A stretch of 64,000 bases of DNA from an uncultured Cellulosilyticum sp. (GCA_934725855.1 CAKVCL010000016.1:1-64000); one strand, 5' to 3'. Shown: positions 26,856 to 36,745, numbered from the stretch's first letter. Notes: generated by a model not told the origin, from the sequence alone. Translations and numbers: made by a program.

Positions 26856-28655
26856 CTATTGTAATGTTTCTATTGGAAGTTTTATCGAAACCATAGTTCC
26901 TACACCTTTTTCACTTTCAATATCAAAAGTAACTTTGTCCTTTGTCATGATCTTTAACCTCAAACAAGCATTAACCATGCCCACATGTTTTTTCTTTTTC
27001 AATAATGAAATATCTGCATTAACCATAATATCTTTTAAAGCAAAGACTTCCTCTTCTTCAAGCCCATTTCCAGTATCCTCAATTTCCAATTCTAGGTAAT
27101 TGTCTTTTATAAATACTCTTACAAATACCCAACACGTTGTTGACTTGCTTTCAACCCCGTGAACACAAGCATTTTCTACAAAGGTAACCATTGTTAGTTG
27201 TGGCACCACGTAAGCCTTACATTCCTCTTCTATCTCTAATTCATAAGAAAGCCTTTTATCAAAGCGATACTTTTGAAGCTCTAAGTAAGCTTTAACAATC
27301 TCTATTTCTTCAGCTATTGGAATATAATCTTTACTCCAATCTACATACCGCCTTTCCATAATGGCTAGCTGCTGAACCATATGTGCAGTTTCTTTTTCTT
27401 CTTTTAGTAAGCTCCTCATTCTAATACTTTCTAGTGTGTTAAATAGAAAATGTGGATTAATCTGGCTTCGAAGTGCCAATAGCTCTGCATTTTGTCTTGC
27501 AATATTGACTTCTTGCTCTCTTAATTTATCTTTATAAACCACTTGAATTAAATCTGTCATCCTACTAGCCATCTGATTATAATGTTTAATTAAAATTCCT
27601 ATTTCATCCTTACTCACATCATAATCAATCAGTTGTAGTGGTTCATTTTCTACCTTTTGAAACACTTCCGTTAGTTTTATAATTCGCTCCGTAAAGGAGC
27701 AGTCTATTATACGCATAAATGCATAAGGTAAAATAATATTAACCATAAGTAAAAGTATAATAAGCGGCATATTTACCCAAATATAACTTACTATAGTTTT
27801 ATTTTTCTTTAATACATAGATCTGTATTTCTTGTCCCGCTACAGAAAACACTTCATTATAAGCTATTCTCTTCCATTCAGTAAATGGGGCAAACCTTGTA
27901 TTAATGTCGGAAGGCTTTTCATTCGATAGAATGACTCGATTATTATTACAAACATAAACTGGTGCATCATAATTCATTTTTATAAATGATTTGGCCATAT
28001 AACTATAATCCATATCAATTTTCACCAGCTTTTCACAGTTTTTATATTGATAAAAATTAAGATTGGTAATTAATGATATTCTTCGTCTAGGCCCAAAATA
28101 CTTCGCATTACTAGTATCTATATAAATATAAAGAACCCTATCTGGCTCTGAATTTTTATAAAACTGATACCATTCACTGCTTCTTATGTTGTCATCTAAC
28201 CGTTGAACACTTCCTCCATTTACTAAAGTGGGATTACTGGCATATAATGTTACTTTTGTTTCAAGTGCAGACGTTCCACTAGCAAACCAATTATTTCCAA
28301 TTTGTTTCATATTAGCATTATAATACTCAATAGGAGTATCATAATATTGATTTAAAAAACTATTAATCTGACTACTTCCATAAATTCGATTAGCAATAGT
28401 GATCGCCGTATCAAAGTCTCTTTGTAAATTATTCTTTACAATATTACATATACTAACATTCTCATGATTTATATTATTTTTATTAACTTCAAATGCAGTA
28501 TATAAAATGATACTATCTGTAATGATTAGTGGAATCAGCACACAATATATATAAATCAAGCGAAGTTTCTTCTCAACCTTTAAATCATTAAGATACCTTA
28601 TCACTTTATCGACTAACTTATATCCTATAAACCCCTTGTTTTCTAGCTGCGCCAT
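26856..28655 (-). CDS. YesM-like sensor histidine kinase
   Basis: 599 residues. Two helices (about 37-58 and 295-320) flank an extracellular sensor of about 235 residues that resembles a double Cache domain. A HAMP-like stretch and coiled coil lead to the family His_kinase motif with the phospho-acceptor in SQINPHFLFNTLESIR, then an HATPase with N-box FVENACVHGVE and G-box DTGNGL. YesM/YesN pairs sense extracellular sugars, often with help of the transporter's binding protein. It is the first gene of this unit; GAGGGAG lies about 14 nt before ATG 28655, slightly far, but no closer start exists. Confidence 0.9.
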   Translation of the reverse strand: MAQLENKGFIGYKLVDKVIRYLNDLKVEKKLRLIYIYCVLIPLIITDSIILYTAFEVNKNNINHENVSICNIVKNNLQRDFDTAITIANRIYGSSQINSFLNQYYDTPIEYYNANMKQIGNNWFASGTSALETKVTLYASNPTLVNGGSVQRLDDNIRSSEWYQFYKNSEPDRVLYIYIDTSNAKYFGPRRRISLITNLNFYQYKNCEKLVKIDMDYSYMAKSFIKMNYDAPVYVCNNNRVILSNEKPSDINTRFAPFTEWKRIAYNEVFSVAGQEIQIYVLKKNKTIVSYIWVNMPLIILLLMVNIILPYAFMRIIDCSFTERIIKLTEVFQKVENEPLQLIDYDVSKDEIGILIKHYNQMASRMTDLIQVVYKDKLREQEVNIARQNAELLALRSQINPHFLFNTLESIRMRSLLKEEKETAHMVQQLAIMERRYVDWSKDYIPIAEEIEIVKAYLELQKYRFDKRLSYELEIEEECKAYVVPQLTMVTFVENACVHGVESKSTTCWVFVRVFIKDNYLELEIEDTGNGLEEEEVFALKDIMVNADISLLKKKKHVGMVNACLRLKIMTKDKVTFDIESEKGVGTMVSIKLPIETLQ

Positions 28656-28747
28656 ATCACGCTATTTTCTCCCTCTAAATATTCTACTTTTAAGTATTCA
28701 CTTAGAAATAACTGCATTTATAAAGATGGTTTTATTGATAAAAATAA

Positions 28748-29513
28748 TTAATTTCTAGGCTGACACGCCATGCAATAGTAGATAGAGCCCCCTAAAAAAT
28801 TCTCCTTTGTAACATTGCCACCACCTACTCTACATCCTCCAGCTTGTGAAAGCTTAGACAGCTTAGTCACATACATGCCACTATCTTCATAAAGATTCTT
28901 TTCTGTATTACGTCCTCCTTGATCCACCATATTTTTTAAAGTGTTAACCATTGCACTAAATAAACAATCTTTCTCTATTTCACTTAGCTCCCCTAGCTTT
29001 CTCTTAGGATGAATTTTTGCCTCAAATAAAATGTCTTGAATCGTTCCATTACCTATCCCAGGAAAATGCTACTCAGTTGTCAAAAAACCTTTTACACTTA
29101 AAGTAGGCTTGCTTTGGTCTAATTTCTTATCATAATATGCCCTATATTCTTTTGAAAAAGGTGAAAATGCCCCCATAAATAGTCACTGTGAAAATCAATG
29201 CCATTTCATTCTCAAATACGATCATTAACTGATAATTTTTAGGTGCCTTTTCTTTTTGTATAAGTTTTACATTGACCCCATCATTAAATGCTAACTTATA
29301 GCCCTCTTCAAACTCAATTTCAACAAAAATTCCAAACCCTTCAGCTTTTAAAATCTTTTTATTTTCAAGCTTTTCGCCGTACTTCTCAGGCTCACCATTA
29401 TACCAGCAAAATTTGTGCATCTTGCTTGGCGGTATAGCACGCTTTACTTGCTTTCCAATAACTGCTTCATTAAGTTGACTAGATATATTTAAAACCTCTG
29501 GTAATTCAAGCAT
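28748..29513 (-). pseudogene. Endonuclease VIII/Fpg-like DNA glycosylase, frameshift plus stop
   Basis: The gene starts at ATG 29513 (AAGGTG upstream) with MLELPEVLNISSQLNEAV, the N-terminus of a Firmicutes Nei/MutM-like family, but the frame ends after GGIFTFF. A shift by one base continues with SKEYRAYYDKKLDQSKPTL, then an in-frame TAG (after FLTTE) where relatives have Gln, and then HFPGIGNGTIQDILF, the helix-two-turn-helix that grips DNA. The zinc-finger end is also damaged: relatives have two Cys-x2-Cys pairs, whereas here the first pair is CRVG, although YCMACQ is kept. Three independent lesions mean it is non-functional. The family would repair oxidised bases. Confidence 0.85.
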
Positions 29514-29550
29514 TTTCTTCACCTTCTTCTTATAATTAATTAAATTATTC

Positions 29551-29584
29551 AAATATAGTATTCTTTATAAACAATACTATATTT
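29551..29584. repeat. Perfect 12-bp AT-rich inverted repeat
   Basis: AAATATAGTATT (29551-29562) and AATACTATATTT (29573-29584) are exact inverted repeats around 10 bp, about 40 bp upstream of the dead glycosylase gene. It may be an operator or a weak hairpin. The remainder of the 407-bp gap 29514-29920 holds one more hairpin (29689-29729) and short frames ending at 29815 and nearby, without a convincing gene. Confidence 0.5.
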
Positions 29585-29688
29585 TAACCATTTTTTCTAT
29601 ATTCGTCTTAATAATTAATGACCTCAATTTCTAAAAGCATGATTTTATTACCGCTTAAGGGTCTCTGTCCATTTACTTTTAGCATAAT

Positions 29689-29729
29689 AAAAGATGAGGT
29701 TACGACATTAAGTGGCAATCTCATCTTTT
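29689..29729. terminator. Terminator candidate after the tetrapyrrole operon
   Basis: AAAAGATGAG (29689-29698) pairs exactly with CTCATCTTTT (29720-29729) around a 21-nt loop. It lies 190 bp downstream of hemL on the minus strand and is followed there by TTTTATTATG. The long loop makes it a weaker terminator than others here. Confidence 0.5.
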
Positions 29730-29920
29730 CAAATTCGTTATATCTATATTCTAATTACAATTAAAATTTAATCACTTTTTTTTGGCTTAATACTATCTTT
29801 TTTCCATTTCTTCCTTATACATAACGACAGTGTATGGAGAGATCATTACACCACAATTTTGTATTCTCACCATCAAGTGCTCTTCCAGTTTTGGGAAGCA
29901 TAAAATCTGAAAGGACCTCC

Positions 29921-31228
29921 CTAGTGGCTTTGCCAGTATCTTTTCACTACTTCCAAAGCTTCAAAGTTTGCCTTAATTGTATAATCAATCTCTTCATCTG
30001 AATGAGCTGCTGATAAAAACAATCCTTCAAATTGAGCAGGTGGTAGTAAAATTCCTTTTTTAATCATCTCTTTATAGTAAACGGTAAATAATGCAGTATC
30101 ACATTTTTTAACTTGGTCAAAATTCTCAATAGGTCCTTCAGCAAAGAAAAGGCAAACTAAAGAGCCTCCACGATTTACTGTAAAAGGGAGTTTTAGTTTT
30201 TCTAAATTTGCTTTAAAGCCTGCTTCTAACCTTTTGGCTTTCTCTATTAAAATGGGGTAAAGTTCTCGATGTGCCTTAAGCGTTTCTATATTTTTCTTGC
30301 CCATATACATGGCTAATGGATTACCTGAAAGAGTTCCTGCTTGATACACAGGACCTAATGGAGAAACCATACTCATAATCTCATCTTTGCCACCATATGC
30401 CCCAACGGGAAGCCCTGCTCCAATAATTTTTCCAAAGCACACCATATCTGGGGCAATGCCAAAATACTCAGGAGCACTGCCGTAAGCAATACGAAAGCCA
30501 GTAATCACTTCATCAAAAATGAGAACGGTTCCTTCCTCTGTACAAATATCTCTTAAGCCCTGCAAAAATTCCTTTTTACCTTCTATGACACCCATATTTC
30601 CTGCAATCGGTTCTACAATGACAGCAGCAATCTCACCCTTGTTTGCTTCAAAGATAGCCTTAACACTTTCTATATCATTATATCTTGCTACTAAAGTATG
30701 TTTTACCACATCCTCTGGTACCCCAGGACTAGTGGGGATGCCATAGGTTAAGGTGCCAGAACCTGATTGAACAAGCAATGCATCGCTATGTCCATGGTAA
30801 CAGCCTTCAAACTTCAAAATCTTATTTCTCCCTGTATAACCTCTTGCCACTCTTAAAGCACTCATGGTGGCTTCTGTTCCTGAGTTAACCATTCTTACTT
30901 TATCAATAGCTGGATAAGCCTCGATTAATAGCTTTGCCATCTCCACCTCAATTGCTGTTGGTACACCATAGCTTGTGCCTTTTGCAATCACCTCTTCAAT
31001 GCCTTCAACAATTACTTTAGGACTATGCCCTAGAAGTAGTGGTCCCCAAGAACAAATATAGTCAATATACTCATTACCATCTACATCCGTTAAATGACTA
31101 CCGTTCGCCTGCTGCGCAAAAATAGGTTCAAGCCCTACTGCTTTAAAAGCTCTAACAGGACTATTGACACCACCTGGAATCACCTTTAGTGCTTCTTCAT
31201 AAAGTGCTCTAGATTTATTATGATTCAT
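29921..31228 (-). CDS. hemL: Glutamate-1-semialdehyde 2,1-aminomutase
   Basis: 435 residues, the usual length. It makes 5-aminolevulinate from glutamate 1-semialdehyde, the second step of the C5 tetrapyrrole route. The N-terminus (ALKVIPGGVNSPVRAFK), substrate loop (GSHLTDVDGNEYIDYICSWGPLLLGH), MVNSGTEATMSALR and the PLP-binding Lys in CFGKIIGAGLPVGAYGG are all present. ATG 31228 has AAAGGAG upstream. It lies 29 bp after hemB and is the last gene of the operon hemA, cobA-hemD, hemB, hemL. Confidence 0.97.
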   Translation of the reverse strand: MNHNKSRALYEEALKVIPGGVNSPVRAFKAVGLEPIFAQQANGSHLTDVDGNEYIDYICSWGPLLLGHSPKVIVEGIEEVIAKGTSYGVPTAIEVEMAKLLIEAYPAIDKVRMVNSGTEATMSALRVARGYTGRNKILKFEGCYHGHSDALLVQSGSGTLTYGIPTSPGVPEDVVKHTLVARYNDIESVKAIFEANKGEIAAVIVEPIAGNMGVIEGKKEFLQGLRDICTEEGTVLIFDEVITGFRIAYGSAPEYFGIAPDMVCFGKIIGAGLPVGAYGGKDEIMSMVSPLGPVYQAGTLSGNPLAMYMGKKNIETLKAHRELYPILIEKAKRLEAGFKANLEKLKLPFTVNRGGSLVCLFFAEGPIENFDQVKKCDTALFTVYYKEMIKKGILLPPAQFEGLFLSAAHSDEEIDYTIKANFEALEVVKRYWQSH

Positions 31229-31257
31229 TTAGACTTCTCCTTTAAAACCAAATATTC

Positions 31258-32220
31258 TTACAAAAACTTCTTCACTAATTCTTTGGCAAAGTACGTAATA
31301 ATGATATCAGCACCAGCCCTCTTGATAGATAAAACACTTTCATAAATGGCATTCTCACTTAAAAGTCTATTTTTAACCGCTAGCTTAAGCATTGAATATT
31401 CCCCACTTACGTTATAAGCAACAATTGGCTTATTAAAGTTTTCCTTGAAGCAATAGATAATATCTAAATAGGAAAGTGCTGGCTTCACCATAATCATATC
31501 TGCACCCTCTCTGCAATCAAGTGCACCTTCTCTTAAAGCTTCCCTTGCATTAGCTGGATCCATTTGATAACTTTTTCGATCTCCAAAGCTTGGGGCAGAA
31601 TGTGCCGCTTCTCTAAAAGGTCCGTAGAAGCTGGAGGCATATTTCGCGCTGTATGCCATAATACTAACATTTTGATAACCTGCTTTATCTAAAGCGCTTC
31701 GCATAGCAGCTACTCTGCCATCCATCATATCAGAAGGAGCCACCATATCTGCCCCTGCTACTGCATGGCTGACTGCTATCTTAGAAAGGTATTCTAGCGT
31801 CTTATCATTATCAACATAACCACTTTCTGTTAAAATGCCACAATGACCATGACTGGTATATTCACACATACAAACATCTGTTATAACAAGCATCTCGGGT
31901 GTTACACCTTTGATGACTTTTATGGCTTTTTGAACAATGCCTTTTTCGCTATAAGCTTCACTACCACAGTTGTCCTTATGATTAGGAATTCCAAATAATA
32001 GCACACTGCCAATCCCTAACGCTCTAAGTTCTTCTATCTCCTCTTTTAATTTGTCTAAAGAAAAATGATAGACCTCTGGCATGGAAGGAATTTCATTTTT
32101 TATGTTTTCACCTTCAACTACAAAAAGTGGATAAATAAGCTCTTCCACATGGAGTTTTGTTTCACGTACTAAGCTTCTCATTTGCTCATTAACACGTAAT
32201 CTTCTTGGTCTTTCTAACAT
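31258..32220 (-). CDS. hemB: Porphobilinogen synthase (5-aminolevulinate dehydratase)
   Basis: 320 residues. It condenses two 5-aminolevulinate molecules to porphobilinogen. The zinc-binding cysteines are kept ([17 protein letters not shown]), so it is a zinc-type enzyme, and both Schiff-base lysines are visible in [16 protein letters not shown] and [16 protein letters not shown] 32220 has AAGGAAGG upstream. The 126-bp gap to cobA-hemD contains imperfect TTATGACTTAAT/TATTATGACTAAT repeats and no gene. It is in the middle of the tetrapyrrole operon. Confidence 0.97.
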   Translation of the reverse strand: MLERPRRLRVNEQMRSLVRETKLHVEELIYPLFVVEGENIKNEIPSMPEVYHFSLDKLKEEIEELRALGIGSVLLFGIPNHKDNCGSEAYSEKGIVQKAIKVIKGVTPEMLVITDVCMCEYTSHGHCGILTESGYVDNDKTLEYLSKIAVSHAVAGADMVAPSDMMDGRVAAMRSALDKAGYQNVSIMAYSAKYASSFYGPFREAAHSAPSFGDRKSYQMDPANAREALREGALDCREGADMIMVKPALSYLDIIYCFKENFNKPIVAYNVSGEYSMLKLAVKNRLLSENAIYESVLSIKRAGADIIITYFAKELVKKFL

Positions 32221-32346
32221 ATAAAGTCCTTCCTTCTTATTATGATTTAATCGTTCTATTATGACTTAATGGTTATATTATGACTAATAGTCCTATTATA
32301 ACCTCATGCCTTGTCTTGCTTGATGACTTTGTTCATTAGTGTCCTT

Positions 32347-33888
32347 TTATTGATTTTCACACATACATCGTACCAGCTCATCCATATTGGCTTTTTTGGC
32401 TTCTTTATAGACTTTCATGCCATACTCTTCTAGTGTTTTAGTTGTTATGTCACCAATTGAAATCAGCTTGGTTCTTGCAAGTTTATTAATATTTTCTCTG
32501 CCGATTCGATTCACAAAATGATGAACTATAGATGAACTGGTAAAGGTAATATAGTCGATTTTTCCATGCTCCAAACCTTCTAGTAACTCATTCGTATTTA
32601 GTTCAAATCTTATTTTAGGTTCTAATGCCTTCTCTTCTTCGCTGGCTTCTACCGTATTGTAAATATGAATTTCATCTACTTTGCAAAATTCATGTAACAC
32701 TTTAGCTAAATGATCTCTTGCAAGCATGGAATTAGGTAGGAGTACATAATCACTTGTTGTAAGTTCTTCTATTAAGGTATCCGCTAGTGACTCTGAAACC
32801 GCTTTAGGTGGCATAATATCTGCACAAATGCCATGTGCTTTTAATGCTTTATTCGTACTATTGCCGATGGCAGCTATTTTAAGATGCACCAAGCTTCTTG
32901 AATCTAACCCTGCATCCTCTAATGCTTCAAAAAAGACTTCTACTGCATTAGGACTTGTAAAAACTACGCAGGTATAGTCTTTAAGATATTTAATGGCTAC
33001 ACGTAACTTAGCATTATCCTCTAGCTTCTGCATTTCTATGGTTGGAAATTCTAAAGCTTTTCCGCCTAAATCATGAATTTTATGAATCAAGCTGCTGCTT
33101 TGACTTCTGGTGCGTGTCACAACAATTTTCTTTCCAAAGAGGGGTTTGTGCTCAAAGAAGCCTAACGTTTGTCTCAGACTTACCACTTCACCTACTACAA
33201 TAAGTGCAGGTGACTTAATCCCATACTTTTTAACTTGCTCTACAATGTTTTCAAGGTTGCCTTCTACTACTCTTTGGTTATAACGGGTTGCCCAGCTAAT
33301 GATGGCAGTAGGGGTCTTCTTGTTTTTTCCATAGCGTATCAACTCACTTGTAATCTTCTCTAAATTTGCCATGCCCATTAAGAAAACGAGTGTTCCTTTC
33401 ATCTTGGCTAGACTTTCAAAATCTTGCTCCTCCTCTGAGCCCTCCTTAAAATGCCCCGTCATTACATGAAATGAAGAGGCTGCCTCTCTATGTGTAATGG
33501 GAATGCCTGCATAACAAAGTCCCCCAATAGCTGAAGTAATTCCCGGCACAACTTCAAACGGAATGTTTCTCTCTTTAAGATATGCCCCTTCTTCTCCCCC
33601 TCTGCCAAAAACATAAGGATCGCCACCTTTTAGTCTAACGACTTCTTTTCCCTCTTCCGCCTTACTAACTAGTAGGTCATTGATTTTATGTTGTGGTAAA
33701 GTATGCTCACTAGAAGCTTTTCCTACATTAATATACTCACAGCTGGCTTTAGCTAGTCTTAAGCACTCTTTACTAGCTAATCGATCATAAATAATAACAT
33801 CTGCTTTTTCTAAGCACTCCTTGGCTTTTAATGTCAATAACTTATAATCCCCTGGTCCTGCACCTACTAAATATACTTTCCCTACCAT
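32347..33888 (-). CDS. cobA-hemD: Fused uroporphyrinogen-III C-methyltransferase / uroporphyrinogen-III synthase
   Basis: 513 residues. Residues 1-245 are a SUMT domain (VYLVGAGPGDYKLLTLKA, VVRLKGGDPYVFGRGGEE), which methylates uroporphyrinogen III to precorrin-2 using S-adenosylmethionine. Residues about 252-513 are a HemD domain (GKKIVVTRTRSQSSSLI, VVFTSPNAVEVFFEAL, ITFTSSSIVHHF) that closes the tetrapyrrole ring. This fusion is common in Clostridia and directs flux to sirohaem or cobalamin. The gap to hemA is 67 bp. The usual hemC between hemA and this gene is absent. Confidence 0.95.
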   Translation of the reverse strand: MVGKVYLVGAGPGDYKLLTLKAKECLEKADVIIYDRLASKECLRLAKASCEYINVGKASSEHTLPQHKINDLLVSKAEEGKEVVRLKGGDPYVFGRGGEEGAYLKERNIPFEVVPGITSAIGGLCYAGIPITHREAASSFHVMTGHFKEGSEEEQDFESLAKMKGTLVFLMGMANLEKITSELIRYGKNKKTPTAIISWATRYNQRVVEGNLENIVEQVKKYGIKSPALIVVGEVVSLRQTLGFFEHKPLFGKKIVVTRTRSQSSSLIHKIHDLGGKALEFPTIEMQKLEDNAKLRVAIKYLKDYTCVVFTSPNAVEVFFEALEDAGLDSRSLVHLKIAAIGNSTNKALKAHGICADIMPPKAVSESLADTLIEELTTSDYVLLPNSMLARDHLAKVLHEFCKVDEIHIYNTVEASEEEKALEPKIRFELNTNELLEGLEHGKIDYITFTSSSIVHHFVNRIGRENINKLARTKLISIGDITTKTLEEYGMKVYKEAKKANMDELVRCMCENQ

Positions 33889-33955
33889 ATCCCTCTAATT
33901 CCTTTCCCTAATCTTTTCATTTTCTTTGCTATCAGACTTTCTTTGTCTAACGCAT

Positions 33956-35218
33956 CTATTCTTCCTTTTCCTGCTTAAGCTCAAATAGTTCACTAAGTAC
34001 CTGGGCATAGTGGCTACGTTTATCTGCTTCTTCAATTTTCATAAGTTCAGCAATAGGACGCCTAATACACCTTTTTAGCACCTCAGCCATAACGATTTCT
34101 AGGAATTCTTCATCCACATCAGGCTTCATTTTTTTAGATAAAAATTTAGCTGTATGCGCTTTCACTGTTTGACAGTACTCATCTAAACCTTTAACCACCT
34201 TTTCAACATTTAACTGCTCTAGCCACTTTAAAAGCTTTATCGTGTGTTCTTCTATGGCAAGCTCAGCTTTCTGACTAAGTGCCTGCCTTATCGTTTCATT
34301 GCTTTTAGAGATTTGCTTTAAATGGTCAATATGATACACTTGTACGCCCTGTATTTTGTTAATGTTTTCATCAACATCTCTTGGCATAGCAATGTCCATG
34401 ATGTCTAAAGGCTTTTTAAGCTGAGGCATTTTCTCACATATTAAGATGGTATGAGGTGAGGCCGTTGCACAAATCACAAAATCAACCTCCTTTAGATACT
34501 CATAACGTTGTTTATACTCTATCACTTGTACATTCTTTATCGTTTGCTTTAATTCTAAGGCTCTTTTATGCGTCCGATTGGTAATATAAATCTTTTCCAA
34601 TTTCTCCTCAAGCAAATAACGAATGGTCAGCCTATTCATTTGGCCAAGCCCAATAATCAGTGCCTTTTTACCTTCTAGCGTGCCTTGCTTTTCCTTTAAA
34701 AATTGAATTGCTATATGACTAATCGATAGGGGATACTCAGAAATTTTCATTTCACTTTTTACCTTCTTGGCTAAGTAAATTGCCTCTTGGAAGATTTTAT
34801 GCGTGATTTTACCACTTGTTTTCTGAATGTTTGCCTCCTCATAAGCCGCTTTGACTTGTCCTAAAATTTGATCTTCGCCTAAAACAATCGAATCTAATCC
34901 TACTGCTACGCGAAAAAGATGTTTAATGGCAGCTTCATTTTCCTTATCAAATAAGTAGCCTGATAAATCACCCTTTCCACCATTTTGCTTAAAATAAGCT
35001 TTATAAAAAGCAATCACTTTCTCTTTTGCTTCTTCGATTTCATTATCTTGTATATAGATTTCACTCCTATTGCAAGTAGAAAGAATGACGATCTCCTTGA
35101 TCCCTTGCGCCTTTAAATACGCCAAACCTTGTAACTTCTTAGATTGAGTAAATGTTACTTTTTCTCTTATTTCAACAGGGCAGTTTTTATGACTTACACC
35201 AATGACTGCAAAACTCAT
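33956..35218 (-). CDS. hemA: Glutamyl-tRNA reductase
   Basis: 420 residues. It reduces glutamyl-tRNA(Glu) with NADPH to glutamate 1-semialdehyde, the entry to the C5 pathway. The catalytic Cys is in LSTCNRSEIYI (about residue 49), the substrate site in GLDSIVLGEDQILGQVK, the NADPH fold in ALIIGLGQMNRLTIRYL, and the C-terminal dimerisation helices are present. It is the first gene of the operon. The upstream 220 bp are AT-rich; a TGTCATTATCATTTT stretch at about 35296-35310 is reminiscent of Fur-family sites but is too weak to call. Confidence 0.96.
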   Translation of the reverse strand: MSFAVIGVSHKNCPVEIREKVTFTQSKKLQGLAYLKAQGIKEIVILSTCNRSEIYIQDNEIEEAKEKVIAFYKAYFKQNGGKGDLSGYLFDKENEAAIKHLFRVAVGLDSIVLGEDQILGQVKAAYEEANIQKTSGKITHKIFQEAIYLAKKVKSEMKISEYPLSISHIAIQFLKEKQGTLEGKKALIIGLGQMNRLTIRYLLEEKLEKIYITNRTHKRALELKQTIKNVQVIEYKQRYEYLKEVDFVICATASPHTILICEKMPQLKKPLDIMDIAMPRDVDENINKIQGVQVYHIDHLKQISKSNETIRQALSQKAELAIEEHTIKLLKWLEQLNVEKVVKGLDEYCQTVKAHTAKFLSKKMKPDVDEEFLEIVMAEVLKRCIRRPIAELMKIEEADKRSHYAQVLSELFELKQEKEE

Positions 35219-35444
35219 GGCTCACCATTTCTCCTTTTCTTTATTCCCCTATCCTTACACTATGCCCCAGTCTTTACTTATTGTATTATTTCTTTGTCAT
35301 TATCATTTTAGTACATTACATTATTATAGTAAACTACTATATCAATTAACTAAATTTCTATTTTTACCCATTTATTTCTTATGAAGTCTTTTTTAATAAA
35401 CTAACTATACAACATAACAGATGCCCCTCTTTAAAGTTGGATGC

Positions 35445-35501
35445 AAAAAAGGGGTGTCGCGAAATTGAATAAAATTTCGTGGCACTCCCTTTTTTGTTTT
35501 A
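35445..35501. terminator. Strong bidirectional terminator between corA and hemA
   Basis: AAAAAAGGGGTGTCGCGAAATT and AATTTCGTGGCACTCCCTTTTTT pair over more than 20 bp with two mismatches, with a U-run on both strands. It ends the corA transcript (minus) about 120 bp after its stop. The rest of 35219-35616 is AT-rich, containing only the hemA promoter region. Confidence 0.92.
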
Positions 35502-35616
35502 TTAATTTTTATCCACATTTGTTTGCATATTTTTGATTAATTATCCATACTTTCATACTTTTTTGTGTGAATATGTGAATTTATAAATGAATTCATCTAC
35601 TTTCAAATCATTTCGG

Positions 35617-36552
35617 TTAGAATAGTTTCTTCTTAAACATAACAACTGCTAGTAAAGCTGCTATGGCTATAGATAAAACCACAATGACTGAAAAAGCATG
35701 TGGCATATTAGCAAGTGGAATATCTGCTACGTTCATTCCGTAGAAGCTACCAATAATCGTTGGTATAGACATAACAATCGTAATAGATGTTAGGGTTTTC
35801 ATAACGATATTTAGGTTATTGGAAATCACAGAAGCAAAGGCATCCATTGTGCCACTTAAAATGTTACTATAAATATTTGCCATTTCGATAGCCTGTTTAT
35901 TTTCAATGATAACGTCCTCAAGTAAATCTTGATCTTCTGGATATTGCTTAATATTTTCCATTCGCATCATCTTTTCAAGGACAATTTCATTCGCACGAAG
36001 AGAGGTTGTAAAATACACCAAACTCTTCTCTAATTCAAGGAGCTCAATAAGCTCTTTGTTTTTCATTGACTTTTGAAGCTCTTGCTCATTTTTATGACTT
36101 AATCTATCAATTTGTCTTAAGTATTGCAGATAATAAGACGCATTCTTATACAAAATCTGTAAGATAAATCTTGTCTTTTTAAAGGTAAAGAAGCCTTTTA
36201 CTTTACCTGTTGAAAAGTCTTCAAGAAGCTTAATATTTTTAAGACAAGTTGTAATAATAAATTTATCCCCTAAAATAATGGTCATTGGGATGGTGACATA
36301 ATCACCCATACCACTTTCTACCTCTTTAATAGGTACATCTACGATAATCACTGTGCAATTATCATCTACTTCGATACGAGCACGTTCTTCTTCATCCAGC
36401 GCTGACAAAATATGATTCGTTTCAATCTCGAACCTTGCCGATATCTCGTTGATTTCTTGTGGAGTTGGATTAATAAGGTTAATCCATGCACCTTCTTCAA
36501 ATGTGTCAATCTGTTCTAAGCCTGTATCAAATGTTTTAAATATCTGTTTCAT
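35617..36552 (-). CDS. corA: CorA-family divalent cation transporter
   Basis: 311 residues from ATG 36552, with GGAGG about 10 nt upstream; an earlier start would add the ribosome site itself as codons. A large cytoplasmic funnel domain (1-245) is followed by two C-terminal helices joined by the signature loop GSFYGMNV, then a basic tail (FKKKLF) that gates the pore. It takes up magnesium or cobalt as a pentamer. It is a single gene flanked by terminators, and its long 5' leader is strongly structured (36640-36745), suggesting control by an RNA element. Confidence 0.93.
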   Translation of the reverse strand: MKQIFKTFDTGLEQIDTFEEGAWINLINPTPQEINEISARFEIETNHILSALDEEERARIEVDDNCTVIIVDVPIKEVESGMGDYVTIPMTIILGDKFIITTCLKNIKLLEDFSTGKVKGFFTFKKTRFILQILYKNASYYLQYLRQIDRLSHKNEQELQKSMKNKELIELLELEKSLVYFTTSLRANEIVLEKMMRMENIKQYPEDQDLLEDVIIENKQAIEMANIYSNILSGTMDAFASVISNNLNIVMKTLTSITIVMSIPTIIGSFYGMNVADIPLANMPHAFSVIVVLSIAIAALLAVVMFKKKLF

Positions 36553-36639
36553 TTCTTCACATCCTCCACCCCTCACCCTCATTTAAGGCAAGTGTGCTTT
36601 GGAGGCAAATCTAAAACTTGTTTTTATATACAAATTCTG

Positions 36640-36745
36640 ACAGCATAAAAAGGCTACCTTTGCATTAAATCAAAGTGAGTATTTTTATTCAATTTTAATT
36701 TGCAACGCCTATAACTCGGTCCGACGTCCACCGTATACTCACACT
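36640..36745 (-). promoter_or_regulatory. Structured 5' leader of corA, possible cis-regulatory RNA
   Basis: On the minus strand GTGAGTAT (36742-36735) pairs with ATACTCAC (36682-36675), enclosing a GC-rich core (ACGGTGGACGTCGGACCGAG, 36736-36717) in otherwise AT-rich DNA. In the core CGGT can pair with ACCG. A second helix can form between TTGCAAATTAAA and TTTAATGCAA across the first closing stem, so the two look mutually dependent or alternative. A third small hairpin (AAAGG-TAG-CCTTT) follows. I see no match to the M-box consensus that often controls magnesium transporters. Position, 90-190 nt before corA, suggests metal-responsive control; this is inference. Confidence 0.45.

Noticed and set aside
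29815..29901. 28-codon frame after hemL
   Set aside because: The GGGAGG site is 14 nt away and two other frames look equally protein-like; nothing supports translation.
35290..35345. Fur/PerR-like sites upstream of hemA
   Set aside because: Only half-matches to the 7-1-7 pattern in AT-rich DNA; chance cannot be excluded.
36640..36745. M-box magnesium riboswitch for corA
   Set aside because: The conserved M-box blocks (GTTAGGTGAGGCTCC-like start and the TGCTGCCC core) are not there, so I only call a structured leader.
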